43,868 bases of DNA from DASVVT01 sp036386415 (GCA_036386415.1 DASVVT010000057.1:1-43868), one strand, 5' to 3'. Shown: positions 24,124 through 33,925, counted from the first letter of the stretch. The notes: generated by a model not told the origin, from the letters alone. Numbers and translations: made by a program.

Positions 24124-25041
24124 ATGCGGAATAAACGCTTCGTATTTGTCACCATCGGCGCGCTGGCGTTCGGCTTGCTGGCCGCTATCTCTGTCAGCCG
24201 CTACCTGGCGGGCGCACAGGCTTACACCAAGAATCTCAGCGACGTTGTGGTCGCCAAGGTCGATATTCCGCTCGGCACGAAGATCGTCGCTGAACAACTG
24301 TCGGTCGTGCAGTTTCCCAAGGGCTCAACGCCGGACGGGACTTTTGAGACGGTTGATAAACTTGTCGGGCGCGTGGCGGTAGCAAGCTTCGCTGCGCGCG
24401 AGCCTATCACGGAAGCCCGTTTAGCGCCGGAAGGCACGGCGGGCGGCTTGACGGCTGTCATCCCCGAAGGCTACCGCGCGATGACCGTTAAGGTCGACGA
24501 TGTCGTGGGCGTCTCCGGCTTCATCATGCCTGGCGCGCTTGTCGATGTGGTGGTCGTCATCGAGCCCAACGACAGCACTTCGGCGCAGGGGCCTATCTCC
24601 AAGATCGTCCTCCAAAACATTAAGGTGCTCGCCAACGGCCAGAACATAGACCAGCCGAAGAATGAGCGCGAGGCCAGCTCCGTGAAGGCCGTGACGCTGC
24701 AAGTCACGCCGGATCAGGCCGAGAAACTGGCGCTCGCTTCGACCGAAGGCAAGCTCCAGCTCGTCATGCGCAATTCCATAGACCAGGGCGACGAGCAGAC
24801 CCTGGGCGTCAACAAGCACACGCTCTTGACGGGCGAGCGTGCCACGCCCGTCCCCGATCCCGGCGCGCTCAAGAGCGAGCAGCCGCCGAAACCTGCGCCC
24901 GCGCCGCGCCGCACGCGCGACATGAGCGAGCAACCGCCGCAGCCTGCACCCGCAACCACAGCTCCGGCGAAACCGCCACCGCCGCGCTCGACCGTCGAGA
25001 TGATCGAAGGCGGGAAGAAACGCAACGTAGATTTTCCATAA
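24124..25041 (+). CDS. cpaB: Flp pilus assembly protein CpaB (RcpC)
   Basis: Periplasmic protein anchored by an N-terminal helix (about 6-28), with a SAF domain at about 44-100 (VVVAKVDIPLGTKIVAEQLSV) and the RcpC/CpaB region to about 245 (YRAMTVKVDDVVGVSGFIMPGALVDVVV). The tail, 255-300, is Pro/Ala-rich with PPKPAPAP repeats. It is thought to act with the secretin, perhaps on peptidoglycan. GGAGAAAAG precedes ATG 24124. Confidence 0.9.
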   Translation: MRNKRFVFVTIGALAFGLLAAISVSRYLAGAQAYTKNLSDVVVAKVDIPLGTKIVAEQLSVVQFPKGSTPDGTFETVDKLVGRVAVASFAAREPITEARLAPEGTAGGLTAVIPEGYRAMTVKVDDVVGVSGFIMPGALVDVVVVIEPNDSTSAQGPISKIVLQNIKVLANGQNIDQPKNEREASSVKAVTLQVTPDQAEKLALASTEGKLQLVMRNSIDQGDEQTLGVNKHTLLTGERATPVPDPGALKSEQPPKPAPAPRRTRDMSEQPPQPAPATTAPAKPPPPRSTVEMIEGGKKRNVDFP

Positions 25042-25118
25042 TAGCCATCGGCCAACAGCCATTTGAAATTTTGGATTTCAGATTTGAAATTTCAAATGGC
25101 TGGCCGAATGCTGATAGC
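25041..25118. repeat. Inverted-repeat element H (AGCCATT type)
   Basis: Arms built on AGCCATC/GGCCAAC/AGCCATT heptads, with a perfect 15-bp core (25057-25071 with 25087-25101). It sits between cpaB and the secretin gene. An in-frame extension of the secretin through this element is not real. Confidence 0.75.
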
Positions 25119-25152
25119 CGAACCGCTATTCACCAAAGGAGCCTTAAGAATC

Positions 25153-26733
25153 ATGCAGACCCGTACCCCAATCGCGCGTCTCGTCCACCTTCTCAGCGCC
25201 GCGATGATCGTCATCGCCGCCGCCACGCTGACAGCGCGTGCGCAGGAGACCTCTTATAACGCGTCGTTTGCGCACAACAAGGAAGCGATCCCCGTTAACG
25301 TGCTCGTCGGCCAGTCGCGCGTCGTCAACTTCGACCGCGACATCGGACGCTTCTCCGTCTCCAACCCGGAGATCGCCGAAGCGGTGCTGGTCGCGCCCAA
25401 TCAGGTGATCGTCAACGGCAAGGCTTTCGGCCAGGTCAACTTCATCGCCTGGGAACAGACGGGCGGGAAATTCCTCGTCTTCGATGTCTTCGTGCGCGCC
25501 AATCTCTCTTTGATTGATTCGCAGATCAGGGCGCTCTTTCCGAAAGACGACATACGCTTGAGCCAGGCCAACGGCTCCGTAGTCATCTCCGGCTCAGTGG
25601 CGGATTCGAAAATGGTCGGGCAGGTGCAGGCGGTCGTCGAGGCCGCAGGCTTCAAGACCGTCAACATGCTCGAATCGCCCGTCAAGAACGCGACGCAGGT
25701 GCAGCTTCAGGTGCGCGTCGCGGAAGTGAGCCGCAATCGTCTGAAAGATGTAGGGACCTCCTTCATGTATCAAGGCGCGCCGGGCGAAGGCGGCTACGTC
25801 AATAGCGGCGGCGGCCCTAGCTCTCTGGGAAGCGTGATCGGCGGATCAATGTCCGGAACTCTGTCTAGCGCCCTCAATATCTTCGTGATGGGCAGCAATG
25901 CCGCCGGTATGCTGCGAGCCCTGCAAACACAGGGCGCGATACGCTCGCTGGCCGAGCCGAACCTGATCGCGATGGATGGACAACAGGCGAGCTTCCTGGC
26001 GGGCGGTGAGTTTCCCGTGCCCATCGTTCAATCGGGAACAGAGCGCACATCGGTCGCCATCATCTTTAAAGAGTACGGCGTGCGCCTGAACTTCAAGCCG
26101 ACGATCATAGACGAGGATCACATCAGGCTTGAGCTGGAGCCTGAAGTCTCGACCATAGACTACTCCAGCGGCGTCAAGTTCGACGGCTTCATCGTCCCGG
26201 CGCTGCGTACGCGCCGCGCCAAGACCGGCGTGGAGCTGCGCGACGGCCAGAGCTTCGCGCTCGCGGGTCTTCTGGACAATAGCGAGACGCGCTCGCTCTC
26301 GAAAGTTCCAGTGCTCGGCGACATTCCGATCCTCGGCAACCTCTTCAAATCGAAATCGTTTCAGAAGAACGAGACCGAGCTGATGTTCATCGTGACGGCG
26401 CAACTGGTCAAGCCCGTCAACCGCGACGACCTGCCGCAGATGCGCGGCATCGATGGACTCAAGAAGGGCTCGCCGCTCGGCGTCGAACCCAAGGGCGAAG
26501 GCATACAGGGGCAGAGCGGTTACTCGATTGGCAGCGGCGCGAAGCAGTCTGAGCCCGTTGCCACCCCGCAACCGTCCGCGCCTCAAGCGCCGAAGAGCAC
26601 GACGACGACGCCTCCCGCCGCTTCTACGTCCGTCGGCAGCACCATCAGCTCTAACGGCTCGACCATGAAGGTTCCGCCCGCGCTCGATGTACCGGCGGCG
26701 CTGGCGAGCATCCGGTTCAATCCGAAGCCATAA
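25153..26733 (+). CDS. cpaC: Tad secretin (CpaC/RcpA)
   Basis: Outer-membrane channel for the pilus, 526 residues. A signal peptide (to ARA at 30) is followed by the pilus-specific N-domain (VGQSRVVNFDRDIGRFSVSNPEIAEAVLV at 52-80), a BON-like domain near 130-180, and the secretin core at about 190-430. The core ends in the signature VPVLGDIPILGNLFKSK. The tail is Pro/Thr/Ser-rich. ATG 25153 is chosen because AAAGGAG lies upstream and the residues before it translate element H. Confidence 0.93.
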   Translation: MQTRTPIARLVHLLSAAMIVIAAATLTARAQETSYNASFAHNKEAIPVNVLVGQSRVVNFDRDIGRFSVSNPEIAEAVLVAPNQVIVNGKAFGQVNFIAWEQTGGKFLVFDVFVRANLSLIDSQIRALFPKDDIRLSQANGSVVISGSVADSKMVGQVQAVVEAAGFKTVNMLESPVKNATQVQLQVRVAEVSRNRLKDVGTSFMYQGAPGEGGYVNSGGGPSSLGSVIGGSMSGTLSSALNIFVMGSNAAGMLRALQTQGAIRSLAEPNLIAMDGQQASFLAGGEFPVPIVQSGTERTSVAIIFKEYGVRLNFKPTIIDEDHIRLELEPEVSTIDYSSGVKFDGFIVPALRTRRAKTGVELRDGQSFALAGLLDNSETRSLSKVPVLGDIPILGNLFKSKSFQKNETELMFIVTAQLVKPVNRDDLPQMRGIDGLKKGSPLGVEPKGEGIQGQSGYSIGSGAKQSEPVATPQPSAPQAPKSTTTTPPAASTSVGSTISSNGSTMKVPPALDVPAALASIRFNPKP

Positions 26734-26738
26734 AGTCA

Positions 26739-26787
26739 GGGGTTGGGGATTAGGAGATTTAAAAAACATTTCTCCAATCCCTAAACC
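26739..26787. repeat. Inverted-repeat element I (GGGGATT type), imperfect
   Basis: GGGGTTGGGGATTAGGAGA at 26739-26757 faces TCTCCAATCCCTAAACC at 26771-26787. The core pairs but with mismatches. It lies between the secretin and TadG-like genes. Confidence 0.5.
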
Positions 26788-26847
26788 TCAAAAACCCCCG
26801 TCCCCCACCGGCAAGTGTTTTTAAACGTTTGAGAGGAGGGAAGGAAA

Positions 26848-27978
26848 ATGAATCAAACAAGGGAAACGAAGAGAAATAAGCAGCGCGGGTCTGTTCTGGC
26901 GGTCACCACTTTTGGAATGCTTGCCCTCCTCCTGGCCGCCGGTCTGGGCGTCGATATCAGCCGTCTCTATCTGGCGAAGAACGAGTTGCAGAACGCAGCC
27001 GACGCGGCGGCGCTCTCCGGAGCATCCGCGCTGAACGCGCACCCCGAAGGCATCACGGAGGCGACGGATCGCGCCGTGCTGGAGATGAACAAGTACGCGT
27101 TCAATAAAACGGATGTCACGATTGCGCGCGCCAGCGTGCGCTTCGCTAAGAACCTCGGCGACTTCGATAGCGGCCAGGACTACAGCGAGGGTGGCGCATC
27201 GGCTGATGCGGTGGCGAAAAATATACGCTTCGTCAAAGTGACGACGCCGGACTCGCCTGTCGGCCTTTCCTTCGCGGCGATGGTGCTCGGCAAGACACGC
27301 AACCTGAAGGCAACGGCTGTGGCCGGGATGTCGCTCCCGCTCAACACGTTCGCTGGCTACATCCCGCTCGCCGTGATCGACGACAACGTGTCGGTCATCA
27401 CTCCCGGCCAGGTTTACACGATTCGCGCCGCGCCCGACAACAGCATCTCTCCCGGCAACTACCAGATTCTGGCGGTTGACGATCCGGGCGCGAGCGACGA
27501 CCGCGTCGGTCTGGCGAGCGGCGTTCGCAACGTGGTCGGGCCGGGTGGAACAGTCGATACGAAGCCGGGCGTCTCTTCCGGCGCAGTCCGTCAGGGCATC
27601 AATACGCGCTTTGACGACTATGCAAGCGGGCTCGATCCTGTCAGTTACCCGCCCGACACGAACATCAAGGAAGATATCTCTTACTCGGACTACCTGGCAG
27701 GCACGAAGACCCAGTCACCCTCTCACGCCGGAGTGGATGGCCGTCGCGTCGTGCTCATCCCTATCGTCAAAAAGCAAGAGTTTGATAACGGGCGCGATGA
27801 GGTGGTGATTGATCGCTTCGGCGCGTTCTTCCTGCAAAGCAAAGTCAGTGGCGGCAACGGTGGGGACATCAAGGCCGAGTACATTGACGAAGCCGTCGTC
27901 GTCGGAAACGGCGGCTACGATCCGACCGGCCCGGCCAACTCCGGCCCGCCGATCACCAAGCCCGTGCTCTACAGGTAA
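26848..27978 (+). CDS. TadG-like pilus-assembly protein
   Basis: A 376-residue protein opening with the TadE/G-like N-terminal segment: a basic stretch, then QRGSVLAVTTFGMLALLLAAGLGVDISRLYLAKNELQNAADAAALSGA at 13-61, in which a helix is followed by the AADAAALS block. The rest is an extracytoplasmic domain with no von Willebrand domain visible. It probably sits in the inner membrane and supports pilus assembly. GGGAAGG precedes the ATG. It is followed 12 bp later by a TadE gene. Confidence 0.85.
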   Translation: MNQTRETKRNKQRGSVLAVTTFGMLALLLAAGLGVDISRLYLAKNELQNAADAAALSGASALNAHPEGITEATDRAVLEMNKYAFNKTDVTIARASVRFAKNLGDFDSGQDYSEGGASADAVAKNIRFVKVTTPDSPVGLSFAAMVLGKTRNLKATAVAGMSLPLNTFAGYIPLAVIDDNVSVITPGQVYTIRAAPDNSISPGNYQILAVDDPGASDDRVGLASGVRNVVGPGGTVDTKPGVSSGAVRQGINTRFDDYASGLDPVSYPPDTNIKEDISYSDYLAGTKTQSPSHAGVDGRRVVLIPIVKKQEFDNGRDEVVIDRFGAFFLQSKVSGGNGGDIKAEYIDEAVVVGNGGYDPTGPANSGPPITKPVLYR

Positions 27979-27990
27979 GGCAACAGGTGA

Positions 27991-28500
27991 ATGAAGATGC
28001 GTGCGAGAGTTTTGGGTCAACATCTGAGCCGCTTTCATCGCGACGAGCGGGGCGTGCAGCTTGTCGAGCTGGCCGTCGTGCTGCCGATCTTCCTGATTAT
28101 GTTCGCGGCGATAGCGGAGTTTGGACGCTTCTATTACGAATACACGACGCTGGCGAAGGGCGCGCGCGTCGGGGCGCGCTACCTCGCCACCGCACGCACC
28201 AATGGCCTCGACGACCTGGCCGCGAAAAACCTCGTCGTCTATGGCAACACAGGGGGCACGGGCAGTCCCATCATCAGCGGCCTCGCGACGAGCAACGTCA
28301 CGATCACACGGCTGAACAACGCTGGACTCCCGCAGAACGGCGGCGTCCCCAAGACCGTGGGCGTGCAGATTACGACCTACAAGTATTCCCCGATCTTTAA
28401 TCTCGGCAAGCTCATGAACAACACGTCGCTCTCGCTCAACATAGAGGTCAAGCCGAGCGTGACGATGCGTTACCTGCTGACACAACCGCCCGTCCAATGA
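27991..28500 (+). CDS. tadE: TadE-like pseudopilin 1
   Basis: Minor pilin-like protein of 169 residues. After a basic leader comes DERGVQLVELAVVLPIFLIMFAAIAEFGRFYYEY at 18-51, with the TadE pattern of Glu five residues into the mature protein followed by a long helix. It is processed by the prepilin peptidase and thought to help initiate the pilus. It is tightly packed with the genes either side and clearly related to the next gene. Confidence 0.88.
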   Translation: MKMRARVLGQHLSRFHRDERGVQLVELAVVLPIFLIMFAAIAEFGRFYYEYTTLAKGARVGARYLATARTNGLDDLAAKNLVVYGNTGGTGSPIISGLATSNVTITRLNNAGLPQNGGVPKTVGVQITTYKYSPIFNLGKLMNNTSLSLNIEVKPSVTMRYLLTQPPVQ

Positions 28501-28516
28501 GGTTTTGAAGGCTTTG

Positions 28517-29005
28517 ATGATCCGCTACATGAAAAGAGAAGCAGATGAGCGCGGCGCGACCCTTTTGGAGTTCGCCATCGGCGCGACCGTTTTTTTCACG
28601 GCGATGTTCGGCGTGCTGGAGTTTGGCCGCGCTCTCTGGACGCACAATGCGCTCTCGGATGCCGCGCGCCGCGCTGCTCGCTACGCCATCAACGAGCCCG
28701 CCAGCACGCCCGCCGGAAAGAGAGTCACGGGCGAGAACGTCGGCCCGAGCGTGACGGCCATCAAGAACGTCGCCGTCTACGGCAACCCTGAAGGTACGGG
28801 TCAGCCGCTCGTCAACAACCTGGCGACGGAAAACATCAAGATCGCCTATTCGAATTTCGGTCTGGGAGACGGGAGCGTCTCTGTGACGATTACGAACTAC
28901 AAGTTTCAGTTCATCGTGCCGATTGTGGGCACTTCGATCACGATGCCGAATTACAACACGACTCTGACGGGCGAAAGCGTCGGCACTGCACCTGATCCTC
29001 TATGA
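28517..29005 (+). CDS. tadE: TadE-like pseudopilin 2
   Basis: Second TadE-type protein, 162 residues from ATG 28517 (an in-frame TTG at 28505 is less likely). The leader and helix read DERGATLLEFAIGATVFFTAMFGVLEFGRALW. The middle region (AVYGNPEGTGQPLVNNLATENIKI) matches pseudopilin 1 (VVYGNTGGTGSPIISGLATSNVTI), so the pair arose by duplication. Confidence 0.88.
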   Translation: MIRYMKREADERGATLLEFAIGATVFFTAMFGVLEFGRALWTHNALSDAARRAARYAINEPASTPAGKRVTGENVGPSVTAIKNVAVYGNPEGTGQPLVNNLATENIKIAYSNFGLGDGSVSVTITNYKFQFIVPIVGTSITMPNYNTTLTGESVGTAPDPL

Positions 29006-29057
29006 GATCAAACGCTTGATGCCTGGAACCCTTTTGATATTTGCCGAAGGATCCATC

Positions 29058-30317
29058 ATGACCGAACCACTGACATTCGTCATCTTAAGCACCGGCCTCG
29101 ATAACTTTAAGGAGATTCGCGGGGCGCTCTCGGCGGACGGGCGCGCGCGCCTCCTGGCCGGGGGCGACGACGCCGAGCAGCTTTACGCGGAGATCGTGCG
29201 CCTGCGCCCGTCTGCCGCCATCATCGCGCTCGGGACGGCCACGGAGCAGTCGCTGGCGCTCATCGAAAGACTCGCCGCAGAGTGTCCTTCGACGGCGATC
29301 ATCTCGGCGGCCACTGACGCCTCGCCCGACCTGATCCTGCGCAGCATGCGCGCCGGTGCGCGCGAATTCCTGCGCCTGCCCGTCATCAACGAAGAGTTCA
29401 AGACCGTGCTTGATCGGACGGCGGAATTCTGCGCCGCGCACACCGAAGCGCCCCGTAAGAAGGGGCGCATGATCGCCGTCTTTTCCAGCAAGGGTGGTTG
29501 CGGGACTTCATTTCTAGCCACCAACCTGGCGGCTATCACGAATGCCCCGACCGTGCTCGCAGACCTGAACCTTCAGGCGGGCGACCTGCCGCTTTTTCTC
29601 GGCCTTGAGCCGAAGTATTCGATAGCCGATCTGGTCGAGAATCGCGCACGCCTCGACAACGAGTTGGCCGCGCGCTACGTGACGCCGTACTCCACGAACC
29701 TGTCGCTTTTGGCCGCGCCGCGCGAGGCCGATTCGGCGGACGAGATTGAGCCGGAGCACGTCTTCGAGGTGCTCGAACGCCTGCGTGAAAACTACGCTTA
29801 CGTCGTGCTCGATCCGCAGCACACCTTCGACGCGATCACGCTCGCCGCGCTCGATCAGGCCGACACCATCGTCTTCGTCCTGACGCTCGACATCCCTGCG
29901 ATCCGCAGCGCCCAGCGCGCGCTCGAAATCTTCGACCGCCTCGGTTATCCGCGACAAAAGGTGCGCATCATCGTCAACCGTTGGAGCAAGCAGATCGACC
30001 TGGACTTGCAGCAGGTCGAACGTTTTCTGGGCGAGCGCGTGACAGGGTTTGTGCCGAGCGATTATCAAACGGCGGTCACGTCGATCAACCTCGGCCAGCC
30101 GCTCGTCCTGTCAGACCAGGGCTCGAAGATAGCCGTCGAGATACGCCGACTTGCCGGGATGATCCTTGGCGATGCGTCGCAGATCATAGAACCGCGTGCG
30201 CAGCGTCGCGGCGGTCTCTGGAGCACAATCTTCCGGCGCGAGCGTGAGCACACAGCCCCCGCCGCCGCTCCTCCTTACCCCGTGGCTAACAGCTTGAACC
30301 CATCGGCAACCCGTTGA
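29058..30317 (+). CDS. cpaE: Pilus localisation ATPase CpaE/TadZ
   Basis: MinD/ParA-family ATPase that places the pilus machine in the cell. A receiver-like domain (about 5-115) without clear phosphorylation residues precedes the ATPase, whose deviant Walker A is SSKGGCGTS at 143-151. LADLNLQAGDLPLFLGL at 167-183 is the switch I/Walker A' region typical of CpaE. ATG 29058 with AAGGA upstream is preferred to a TTG at 29016. Confidence 0.9.
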   Translation: MTEPLTFVILSTGLDNFKEIRGALSADGRARLLAGGDDAEQLYAEIVRLRPSAAIIALGTATEQSLALIERLAAECPSTAIISAATDASPDLILRSMRAGAREFLRLPVINEEFKTVLDRTAEFCAAHTEAPRKKGRMIAVFSSKGGCGTSFLATNLAAITNAPTVLADLNLQAGDLPLFLGLEPKYSIADLVENRARLDNELAARYVTPYSTNLSLLAAPREADSADEIEPEHVFEVLERLRENYAYVVLDPQHTFDAITLAALDQADTIVFVLTLDIPAIRSAQRALEIFDRLGYPRQKVRIIVNRWSKQIDLDLQQVERFLGERVTGFVPSDYQTAVTSINLGQPLVLSDQGSKIAVEIRRLAGMILGDASQIIEPRAQRRGGLWSTIFRREREHTAPAAAPPYPVANSLNPSATR

Positions 30318-30393
30318 GAGCAGGGAAGCAATGGAAAACGAACCTTCGGCGATCTGGAATCTCAAAATTTAGGACAGAGGGAAAAGATATGAC

Positions 30394-30452
30394 CCACGAA
30401 ATGACACGAAACTACACGCATAAAGCTCAGGCCATTTCGCGTGGTTTCGTGT
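30394..30452. repeat. Inverted-repeat element J (CCACGAAATG type)
   Basis: Perfect 19-bp arms, CCACGAAATGACACGAAAC at 30394-30412 and its complement at 30434-30452, with a 21-nt loop. It fills the gap between cpaE and cpaF. Same flavour as elements F and R. Confidence 0.85.
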
Positions 30453-30539
30453 CATTTCGTGGATCGTTCATCGCTCGTCCGGCAAATCTTCTGCGGTCTG
30501 ATTTAGGTTAACCGCTGAAAGCTGGGAATTGAAAACATT

Positions 30540-31883
30540 ATGGCACTTCGAGAGCGATTGATTAGAGAAACTGTACAGGGCAACGGTGTTGCTCCCGGCA
30601 CGGACGACGCGGCGAGCAGCCAGCGCATATTTCAGGAGATGAAATCGCGCCTTCATCGCGCGCTCATCAACCGCATGGATTTGACCAAGCTCGGCGCGCT
30701 CGCTCCTGAGCAGATCAACGCCGAAGTGGCGCGCCTCGCCGAAGGGGTTCTTGTCGCGGAGGCGCTGCCCCTCAGCGCCGCCGAGCGCGAGCGTCTTGTC
30801 TTCGAGGTGCGCCACGAGCTTTTCGGGTTGGGGCCCCTTGAGCCTTTGCTCTCCGACCCGACCATCTCCGACATCCTCGTCAACTCGCATAGCTGTATCT
30901 ACATCGAGCGGCGCGGCAAGCTCGAAGCGACCAACGTCGCCTTCAAAGACGATGAGCACTTGATGCGCGTCATCGAGCGCATAGTCTCTTCCGTGGGACG
31001 CCGCATAGACGAATCATCACCGATGGTCGATGCCCGGCTTGCGGACGGCTCGCGCGTCAACGCCATCATCCCGCCGCTCTCCATAGACGGCCCCGTGCTC
31101 TCCATACGCCGCTTCGGGAGCGAGCCGCTACGCATGAGCGCGCTGATAGAGAACCGTGCGCTGACCAAAGAGATCGCAGACATGCTTGAGATGTGCGTCA
31201 AGGCGCGGCTCAACCTGCTCATCTCCGGCGGCACGGGCGCTGGCAAGACGACGCTCCTCAACGCGCTCTCAGCCTTCATCCCGGAGGATGAGCGGATCGT
31301 GACTATCGAAGATTCAGCCGAGCTGCAACTACAGCAGCCGCACGTCGTGCGCCTTGAGACGCGCCCGCCCAACATCGAGGGGCGTGGCGAAGTCACGCAG
31401 CGCGACCTCGTGCGCAATGCCCTGCGTATGCGCCCGGACCGCATCGTCATAGGCGAGGTGCGCGGCGGAGAGAGCATAGACATGCTACAGGCCATGAACA
31501 CAGGGCACGACGGAAGCTTGACGACGATCCATGCCAACACCCCACGCGACGCGCTCGCCCGTCTTGAGACGATGATTCAGATGACGGGCATGCGCCTTTC
31601 GGATCGCGCCATGCGCCAGCAGGTCGCCTCTGCCATCCACATGGTCGTGCAGGTCGCGCGACTTTCAGACGGCTCGCGCCGTATCACGTCCATCTCGGAG
31701 ATTACCGGTATGGAAGGCGAGACCATCACGATGCAGGAGATTTTCCAGTACGAGCGCACGGGCGTCGACAGGGAAGGGAAGTTGACGGGACGCTTCCGCG
31801 CGACGGGCATCCGCCCGCGCTTCAGCGAGCGGCTCAAAGCAAGCGGGCTTCAGCTCCCGCGCATCTTCTTCGAGGAACTGTGA
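30540..31883 (+). CDS. cpaF: Pilus assembly ATPase CpaF/TadA
   Basis: Hexameric secretion ATPase that powers Flp pilus assembly from the cytoplasm. 447 residues: N-domain to about 190, Walker A GGTGAGKTT at 230-238, Walker B RIVIGEVRGGE at 301-311 and the His box TGHDGSLTTIHAN at 321-333. All catalytic elements are intact. ATG 30540 lacks a strong Shine-Dalgarno. Confidence 0.95.
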   Translation: MALRERLIRETVQGNGVAPGTDDAASSQRIFQEMKSRLHRALINRMDLTKLGALAPEQINAEVARLAEGVLVAEALPLSAAERERLVFEVRHELFGLGPLEPLLSDPTISDILVNSHSCIYIERRGKLEATNVAFKDDEHLMRVIERIVSSVGRRIDESSPMVDARLADGSRVNAIIPPLSIDGPVLSIRRFGSEPLRMSALIENRALTKEIADMLEMCVKARLNLLISGGTGAGKTTLLNALSAFIPEDERIVTIEDSAELQLQQPHVVRLETRPPNIEGRGEVTQRDLVRNALRMRPDRIVIGEVRGGESIDMLQAMNTGHDGSLTTIHANTPRDALARLETMIQMTGMRLSDRAMRQQVASAIHMVVQVARLSDGSRRITSISEITGMEGETITMQEIFQYERTGVDREGKLTGRFRATGIRPRFSERLKASGLQLPRIFFEEL

Positions 31884-31885
31884 GA

Positions 31886-31913
31886 ACAGTAGACAGTAGT
31901 CAGTAGTCAGTAG
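31886..31913. repeat. Heptad half-element K (GTCAGTA type), no partner arm
   Basis: Four tandem heptads of the CAGTAGR type just after the cpaF stop, with no inverse arm within the 43 bp before tadB. A decayed or incomplete copy of the element B/N flavour. Confidence 0.7.
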
Positions 31914-31956
31914 GAAAGGCGCGTAGACCGGAGAGAATCATAAGGATTTCAAAGAT

Positions 31957-32922
31957 ATGCTGATCACATTTTTCGTTTTCACGTTCTGTTTATTCCTGGT
32001 CTTTGCCGCGTACCTGCTGGCGACGCGCGGGTCGGACGCGCGTCGCGTGCGGCTGCGCCAGCGTCTTGAAGACGTGCTGCTCCACTCGGCGCACACAGAT
32101 GATGTTGAAGTGCTCCTGGCGCGCGAAGAGTTGATGAGCGAGATTCCCCTGTTTAATCGCGCGCTCGTCTCTGTGCGTTCGGCGATGCGACTCAAGCGCG
32201 TGCTGGATCAGGCAGACTTGCAGATCACAGTCACGCGTCTCGTCATGCTTTCGCTGATGGCCGGGATTCTGGCGGCGCTCGCTGCGTCGATGCTGACGGC
32301 CTCTCTCCTTTTGATCTTGGGCGTCGGCATGGCCGGATTCAGTGCGCCGTTCATTCATGTCTTCTGGACGCGCAAGAAACGTTTCGACAAGTTTCTGGAG
32401 CACCTGCCGGATGCGCTCGAATTGATAAGCCGCGCGCTCTCCGCCGGGCACGCTTTCCCGGAAGCGCTGCACATGGTCTCCACGGAGATGCCGGAGCCCA
32501 TCGCGACCGAGTTTCGCAAGACCTACGAGGAGCAGAACCTCGGACTCTCGCTCAAGCTCGCGCTTGAGAACCTAACGCAGCGCATGCCGCTCCTTGATCT
32601 GCGCCTCTGCGTGACGGCCATTCTCATTCAGAGGGAGACGGGCGGCAACCTCGCAGAGATTCTGGAAAAGGTCGCCTATACGATCCGCGAGCGCTTTCGC
32701 ATTCTCGGCGACCTGAAGACCCTGACGACCAGCTCGCGCCTCTCCGCCTGGCTGCTCTGCGGGCTTCCCATCTTCGTCGCCTTCTCCGTCACCATCATCA
32801 ATCCAGAATACATGAGCATACTCTGGAAAGACCCGCGCGGCCATAACCTGATCTTCGCCGCCATCGCGATGCAGATTATCGGCATGCTCATCGTGAGGAA
32901 AATTTTGAGGATCAAAATTTAG
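31957..32922 (+). CDS. tadB: Inner-membrane pilus protein TadB
   Basis: Polytopic inner-membrane protein of the type II secretion F family. N-terminal helix at 1-22, cytoplasmic region, paired helices at about 88-128, then the T2SF domain with the block ALSAGHAFPEALHMVSTEMPEPIATEFRKTYEEQNLG and closing helices near 265-320. It works with TadC as the platform above CpaF. AAGGA lies 10 bp before ATG 31957. Confidence 0.92.
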   Translation: MLITFFVFTFCLFLVFAAYLLATRGSDARRVRLRQRLEDVLLHSAHTDDVEVLLAREELMSEIPLFNRALVSVRSAMRLKRVLDQADLQITVTRLVMLSLMAGILAALAASMLTASLLLILGVGMAGFSAPFIHVFWTRKKRFDKFLEHLPDALELISRALSAGHAFPEALHMVSTEMPEPIATEFRKTYEEQNLGLSLKLALENLTQRMPLLDLRLCVTAILIQRETGGNLAEILEKVAYTIRERFRILGDLKTLTTSSRLSAWLLCGLPIFVAFSVTIINPEYMSILWKDPRGHNLIFAAIAMQIIGMLIVRKILRIKI

Positions 32923-32994
32923 TGAGCAGTAAGCAGTGAGCAGTGAGCAGAAACTGCTTTTACTGCTCACTGCTTACTGCTTACTACTTACTTC
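32921..32994. repeat. Heptad inverted-repeat element L (AGCAGTR type)
   Basis: AGTGAGC/AGTAAGC heptads at 32921-32950 face CTGCTCACTGCTTACTGCTT at 32963-32982 and beyond, with a 12-nt loop. It lies between tadB and tadC. It shares a 24-base arm segment with element O at 36502. Confidence 0.85.
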
Positions 32995-33004
32995 TGATAA
33001 AGCC

Positions 33005-33925
33005 ATGCTTTTAATAATAACCATCTCCACTTTCATCTGCATCACGCTGGTCGTGATGGGGCTCTACTGGCTCTTGTTTCGTCCGGCGAGCGCGGCTACG
33101 GAGCGGCTCAGGAGGCTGAATGAGAAGGGCGAGACGGGCGTCGCGGTCATGGAAGAAAGTCCGGCGGCAGACCTGGCCGAGCGCATCGCAGGCCCGCTCA
33201 ATCGACTGATTCCGCCGTCGGCTGCCGAGGCGCACAAGCTGCAAAAGCAACTGATGCAGGCGGGCTTTCGCGGCCACAATGCGCCGATCATCTACCGCGC
33301 TATACAGATGCTCTCGCTCGCGGGGTTTCCGGGGCTGGTGGCGCTCACGTGCGCCATGTTGGGACGCCCCGTTGAAAGCGCGCTGCTCTGGATACTGTTC
33401 GCCTTCGTGATGGGCTTCTTCCTGCCGCGTTACGTGCTCGGGCGTATGGTGCGCAATCGTCAGCAGCGCGTGCGCTGGGGGCTCGCGGATGCGCTCGACC
33501 TGATGGTCGTCTCCATTGAGGCGGGGCTCGGCTTAAACGCTGCGATGGTGCGGATCAGCGAAGAGTTAAAGGATGTCCACAGGGACATCAGCATGGAGTT
33601 CGAGCTGGCGAACCTGGAGATACGCGTCGGGCGCGAGCGCGATGAAGCGCTGCGCAATCTGGCGGAGCGCACGGGCGTCGAAGACCTGCGCAGCCTCGTG
33701 GCGATGCTCATCCAGGCGGATCGCTTCGGCACTTCGATTGCGCGTGCGGTGAGAGTCTTCTCCGACTCCTTGCGCACCAAAAGACGCCAGCGCGCCGAGC
33801 AGGCCGCGCAGAAGGCAGCCGTCAAGCTGCTCTTCCCGCTCGCCTGTTTTCTCTTCCCGACGCTCTTTATCGTCATCCTTGGCCCCGCGATCCTCTCTTT
33901 GATGGACAATCTGGGAAATCTGTAA
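33005..33925 (+). CDS. tadC: Inner-membrane pilus protein TadC
   Basis: Second T2SF-type platform protein, 306 residues from ATG 33005. The first helix is LLIITISTFICITLVVMGLYWLLF. Paired helices lie near 105-150, and the conserved block is DALDLMVVSIEAGLGLNAAMVRISEEL, with final helices near 270-300. A longer reading from 32936 would translate element L (a leucine-rich stretch) and is rejected. Shine-Dalgarno weak. Confidence 0.92.
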   Translation: MLLIITISTFICITLVVMGLYWLLFRPASAATERLRRLNEKGETGVAVMEESPAADLAERIAGPLNRLIPPSAAEAHKLQKQLMQAGFRGHNAPIIYRAIQMLSLAGFPGLVALTCAMLGRPVESALLWILFAFVMGFFLPRYVLGRMVRNRQQRVRWGLADALDLMVVSIEAGLGLNAAMVRISEELKDVHRDISMEFELANLEIRVGRERDEALRNLAERTGVEDLRSLVAMLIQADRFGTSIARAVRVFSDSLRTKRRQRAEQAAQKAAVKLLFPLACFLFPTLFIVILGPAILSLMDNLGNL